Made by a program: the position numbers and the translations under genes
The notes under the pieces: model-generated
The model's database searches: none
Told to the model about the DNA's origin: nothing
The model's input: only the letters and a program-made list of their open reading frames with translations
Source of the DNA: Chaunax sp. Z400
Taxonomy: Eukaryota > Chordata > Actinopteri > Lophiiformes > Chaunacidae
Direction of reading: 5' to 3'
DNA length: 64,000 nucleotides
NCBI GenBank assembly: GCA_037577475.1
Contig: JBAGJB010000162.1
Location: 310,001-374,000, forward strand
Shown here: positions 59,912-64,000 of the stretch, piece after piece
Position numbering within the stretch: the stretch's first letter is position 1
Layout: each line of letters begins with the position of its first letter

Positions 59912-62193
59912 CTCGGGAACGGAAGGTCGTAGAGACTCGTGGAGAAGTCTGGCGTGTTCAGAGACCACGAATTATGTCGGACGGATCATGGTCCCGAGTC
60001 TCTACGACCTTCCGTTCCCGAGTTATACTCAAGTTTATTTTCCCATTGAAGTGAATGGGGTTTGGTTCGCCTATAGTGAATGTGTGAATCTCGGAAACGG
60101 AAGGTCGTAGAGACTCGGGACCAACGTCCGTCTAGGGGTTTATGTGGTCTCTGAGAACACCAGTCTTTGTCCCGAGTCTGTGCGACCTTCCTTTCCCGAG
60201 ATATGACATGTCCAGTAGGGGCGTATTTTGAATGTCTGTATCTCGGGAACGGAAGGTCGTAGAGACTCGGGGATAAGCTCTTTCAATGGTTTTATGGGGT
60301 CTCCAAGAATGCCAGCGGGTAAACCGAGTCTCTACGACTTACGGTTCCCGAGTTATGACATGTATTTTTGGTGATTTTTGGAATTTTTGTATCTCGGGAA
60401 CGGAAGGTCGTAGAGACTCGGGGAGAAGTCTGGCGTGTTCAGAGACCACGAATTATGTCCGACGGATCATGGTCCCGAGTCTCTACGACCTTCCGTTCCC
60501 GAGTTATACTCAAGTTTATTTTCCCATTGAAGTGAATGGGGTTTGGTTCGCCTATAGTGAATGTGTGTATCTCGGAAACGGAAGGTCGTAGAGACTCGGG
60601 ACCAACGTCCGTCAAGGGGTTTATGTGGTCTCTGAGAACACCAGTCTTCGTCCCGAGTCTGTGCGACCTTCCTTTCCCGAGATATGACATGTCCAGTAGG
60701 GGCGTATTTTGAATGTCTGTATCTCGGGAACGGAAGGTCGTAGAGACTCGTGGAGAAGTGTGGAGTGTTCAGAGACCACGAATTATGTCGGACGGATCAT
60801 GGTCCCGAGTCTCTACGACCTTCCGTTCCCGAGTTATACTCAAGTTTATTTTCCCATTGAAGTGAATGGGGTTTGGTTCGCCTATAGTGAATGTGTGTAT
60901 CTCGGAAACGGAAGGTCGTAGAGACTCGGGACCAACGTCCGTCTAGGGGTTTATGTGGTCTCTGAGAACACCAGTCTTTGTCCCGAGTCTGTGCGACCTT
61001 CCTTTCCCGAGATATGACATGTCCAGTAGGGGCGTATTTTGAATGTCTGTATCTCGGGAACGGAAGGTCGTAGAGACTCGTGGAGAAGTCTGGCGTGTTC
61101 AGAGACCACGAATTATGTCGGACGGATCATGGTCCCGAGTCTCTACGACCTTCCGTTCCCGAGTTATACTCAAGTTTATTTTCCCATTGAAGTGAATGGG
61201 GTTTGGTTCGCCTATAGTGAATGTGTGAATCTCGGAAACGGAAGGTCGTAGAGACTCGGGACCAACGTCCGTCTAGGGGTTTATGTGGTCTCTGGGAACA
61301 CCAGTCTTTGTCCCGAGTCTGTGCGACCTTCCTTTCCCGAGATATGACATGTCCAGTAGGGGCGTATTTTGAATGTCTGTATCTCGGGAACGGAAGGTCG
61401 TAGAGACTCGTGGAGAAGTCTGGCGTGTTCAGAGACCACGAATTATGTCGGACGGATCATGGTCCCGAGTCTCTACGACCTTCCGTTCCCGAGTTATACT
61501 CAAGTTTATTTTCCCATTGAAGTGAATGGGGTTTGGTTCGCCTATAGTGAATGTGTGTATCTCGGAAACGGAAGGTCGTAGAGACTCGGGACCAACGTCC
61601 GTCTAGGGGTTTATGTGGTCTCTGAGAACACCAGTCTTTGTCCCGAGTCTGTGGGACCTTCCTTTCCCGAGATATGACATGTCCAGTAGGGGCGTATTTT
61701 GAATGTCTGTATCTCGGGAACGGAAGGTCGTAGAGACTCGGGGATAAGCTCTTTCAATGGTTTTATGGGGTCTCCAAGAATGCCAGCAGGTAAACCGAGT
61801 CTCTACGACTTACGGTTCCCGAGATATGACATGTATTTTTCGTGATTTTTGGAATGTTTGTATCTCGGGAACGGAAGGTCGTAGAGACTCGGGGAGAAGT
61901 CTGGCGTGTTCAGAGACCACGAATTATGTCCGACGGATCAGGGTCCCGAGTCTCTACGACCTTCCGTTCCCGAGTTATACTCAAGTTTATTTTCCCATTG
62001 AAGTGAATGGGGTTTGGTTCGCCTATAGTGAATGTGTGTATCTCGGAAACGGAAGGTCGTAGAGACTCGGGACCAACGTCCGTCTAGGGGTTTATGTGGT
62101 CTCTGAGAACACCAGTCTTTGACCCGAGTCTGTGCGACCTTCCTTTCCCGAGATATGACATGTCCAGTAGGGGCGTATTTTGAATGTCTGTAT
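59912..62193. repeat. A/B block A B A A A B
   Basis: Starts 59912, 60242, 60723, 61053, 61383 and 61713. Collinear with the left end of the window (offset 58,397). Private changes GAGTTATGAC near 60352 and GTCAAGGGG near 60613 are absent from the left-end copy. Confidence 0.92.
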
Positions 62194-62232
62194 CTCGGGA
62201 ACGGAAGGTCGTAGAGACTCGCGGACAAGTGT

Positions 62233-62274
62233 GGGTTAGGGGTTAGGGTTAGGGTTAGGGTTAGGGTTAAGGGG
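62233..62274 (+). repeat. Telomeric run 39 (alpha, 42 bases)
   Basis: Next run after 1,079 bases (C B). Confidence 0.97.
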
Positions 62275-63311
62275 ATAAAAACTCAATCGGGGCCCTACCC
62301 GGGTTGGTAACTTTTGAACGGAAGGTCGTAGAGACTCGGGGATAAGCTCTTTCAACGGTTTTATGGGGTCTCCAAGAACGTCAGCAGGTAAACCGAGTCT
62401 CTACGACTTACGGTTCCCGAGATATGACATGTATTTTTGGTGATTTTTGGAATTTTTGTATCTCGGGAACGGAAGGTCGTAGAGACTCGGGGAGAAGTCT
62501 GGCGTGTTCAGAGACCACGAATTATGTCCGACGGATCATGGTCCCGAGTCTCTACGACCTTCCGTTCCCGAGTTATACTCAAGTTTATTTTCCCATTGAA
62601 GTGAATGGGGTTTGGTTCGCCTATAGTGAATGTGTGTATCTCGGAAACGGAAGGTCGTAGAGACTCGGGACCAACGTCCGTCTAGGGGTTTATGTGGTCT
62701 CTGAGAACACCAGTCTTTGTCCCGAGTCTGTGGGACCTTCCTTTCCCGAGATATGACATGTCCAGTAGGGGCGTATTTTGAATGTCTGTATCTCGGGAAC
62801 GGAAGGTCGTAGAGACTCGGGGATAAGCTCTTTCAATGGTTTTATGGGGTCTCCAAGAATGCCAGCAGGTAAACCGAGTCTCTACGACTTACGGTTCCCG
62901 AGATATGACATGTATTTTTCGTGATTTTTGGAATGTTTGTATCTCGGGAACGGAAGGTCGTAGAGACTCGGGGAGAAGTCTGGCGTGTTCAGAGACCACG
63001 AATTATGTCCGACGGATCAGGGTCCCGAGTCTCTACGACCTTCCGTTCCCGAGTTATACTCAAGTTTATTTTCCCATTGAAGTGAATGGGGTTTGGTTCG
63101 CCTATAGTGAATGTGTGTATCTCGGAAACGGAAGGTCGTAGAGACTCGGGACCAACGTCCGTCTAGGGGTTTATGTGGTCTCTGAGAACACCAGTCTTTG
63201 ACCCGAGTCTGTGCGACCTTCCTTTCCCGAGATATGACATGTCCAGTAGGGGCGTATTTTGAATGTCTGTATCTCGGGAACGGAAGGTCGTAGAGACTCG
63301 CGGACAAGTGT

Positions 63312-63353
63312 GGGTTAGGGGTTAGGGTTAGGGTTAGGGTTAGGGTTAAGGGG
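63312..63353 (+). repeat. Telomeric run 40 (alpha, 42 bases)
   Basis: Last run in the window; followed by a full C and a partial A. Confidence 0.97.
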
Positions 63354-64000
63354 ATAAAAACTCAATCGGGGCCCTACCCGGGTTGGTAACTTTTGAACGG
63401 AAGGTCGTAGAGACTCGGGGATAAGCTCTTTCAACGGTTTTATGGGGTCTCCAAGAACGTCAGCAGGTAAACCGAGTCTCTACGACTTACGGTTCCCGAG
63501 ATATGACATGTATTTTTGGTGATTTTTGGAATTTTTGTATCTCGGGAACGGAAGGTCGTAGAGACTCGGGGAGAAGTCTGGCGTGTTCAGAGACCACGAA
63601 TTATGTCCGACGGATCATGGTCCCGAGTCTCTACGACCTTCCGTTCCCGAGTTATACTCAAGTTTATTTTCCCATTGAAGTGAATGGGGTTTGGTTCGCC
63701 TATAGTGAATGTGTGTATCTCGGAAACGGAAGGTCGTAGAGACTCGGGACCAACGTCCGTCTAGGGGTTTATGTGGTCTCTGAGAACACCAGTCTTCGTC
63801 CCGAGTCTGTGCGACCTTCCTTTCCCGAGATATGACATGTCCAGTAGGGGCGTATTTTGAATGTCTGTATCTCGGGAACGGAAGGTCGTAGAGACTCGTG
63901 GAGAAGTGTGGAGTGTTCAGAGACCACGAATTATGTCGGACCGATCATGGTCCCGAGTCTCTACGACCTTCCGTTCCCGAGTTATACTCAAGTTTATTTT

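Larger units (their letters stand above)
1..64000. repeat. Complex palindromic satellite array with embedded telomeric repeats (entire window)
   Basis: Every base falls in a repeat module. A 30-base element F (starts CTCGGGAACGG, ends CTCGGG) alternates with its reverse complement R at steps of 70 to 97 bases, and each F-to-R loop is 51 bases. Modules are A (330), B (481) and C (591-598 bases). Module A and B lengths do not vary anywhere; copies differ only by substitutions. The only length changes are in the telomeric run of C, one 10-base deletion near 21895 and one lost 152-base monomer near 16299. No rRNA, tRNA, transposase or unique flank is visible. TTAGGG runs imply a nuclear eukaryotic chromosome. 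The subtelomeric or heterochromatic location is inference. Confidence 0.97.
62194..64000. repeat. C B C and a partial A at the right edge
   Basis: C 62194-62791, B 62792-63272, C 63273-63870, then 130 bases of A. The last A carries GGACCGATC, as at 7.7 kb. The array continues past the window. Confidence 0.92.

Noticed and set aside
360..63739. Many recurrent + strand reading frames of 60-101 codons
   Set aside because: They repeat with each module, end at the TAG inside F (GGTCGTAGAGAC), and the 70-codon class starts at TTG in linker s5. Their peptides simply translate F, R and the loops. B and C lengths are not multiples of three, so no frame is kept across modules. No domain or signal peptide is recognisable.
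1..64000. CRISPR array (regular ~30-base repeats with different spacers)
   Set aside because: Repeats alternate in orientation, spacers are three recurring related sequences of fixed length plus three linkers, and there are no cas genes. Telomeric runs place it in a eukaryote.
63273..64000. End of the array near the right edge
   Set aside because: The last 130 bases are a normal A module; no unique sequence appears at either edge.

Overview
The whole window is one uninterrupted satellite DNA array. I see no gene, RNA gene, transposase or unique flank anywhere in it. The embedded runs of TTAGGG point to a nuclear eukaryotic chromosome with vertebrate-type telomere repeats. That telomere type is shared by vertebrates, many invertebrates, many fungi, kinetoplastids and some Asparagales plants, so the sequence alone does not name the organism. 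A subtelomeric or otherwise heterochromatic location is the natural inference.

Architecture. The basic part is a 30-base element, called F (begins CTCGGGAACGG, ends GAGACTCGGG), and its reverse complement R. F and R alternate strictly along the array. Every F is separated from the next R by a 51-base loop, giving 111-base inverted-repeat dyads. Three loop families exist (L1, L2, L3). They are related to one another, with L1 in the opposite orientation. Dyad plus linker gives three monomers: M1 (178 bases, linker s3 of 67), M2 (152 bases, linker s5 of 41) and M3 (151 bases, linker s1 of 40). These build three modules: A = M1+M2 (330 bases), B = M3+M1+M2 (481 bases), and C = telomere-bearing insert + M3+M1+M2 (598 bases in the common form; 591, 592 and 597 in variants). 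Counting by hand, 373 bases of partial module, 58 A, 43 B, 40 C and 130 bases of partial A add up to exactly 64,000.

Layout. 1-373 partial module; 374-3796 A/B only; 3797-16896 A/B/C mixture with a 2,550-base higher-order repeat; 16897-28164 nineteen consecutive C modules of distinct haplotypes; 28165-34013 a 1,409-base A-B-C repeat; 34014-52825 mixed, with 3,031-base and 1,409-base tandem duplications; 52826-53423 one C; 53424-62193 A/B only, including eight 811-base B-A units; 62194-64000 C-B-C and a partial A. The last ~6 kb nearly repeats the first ~7 kb, hinting at a super-repeat of about 57-58 kb.

C subtypes used below: alpha (42-base telomeric run, then GAACGTCAGCAGG in L3), beta (36-base run, then GGAGATAAAA and GAATGTCGTAG), gamma (35- or 41-base run with a short TTAGG unit, then GAAATCCAGCAGG and CTCTGCGAC).

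Nothing here works as a gene set. What the parts do together is structural: dense inverted repeats able to fold into hairpins or cruciforms, monomers of roughly nucleosomal length, and forty regularly oriented telomeric runs with G-quadruplex potential. All coordinates were read by eye, so individual edges may be off by a base or two.
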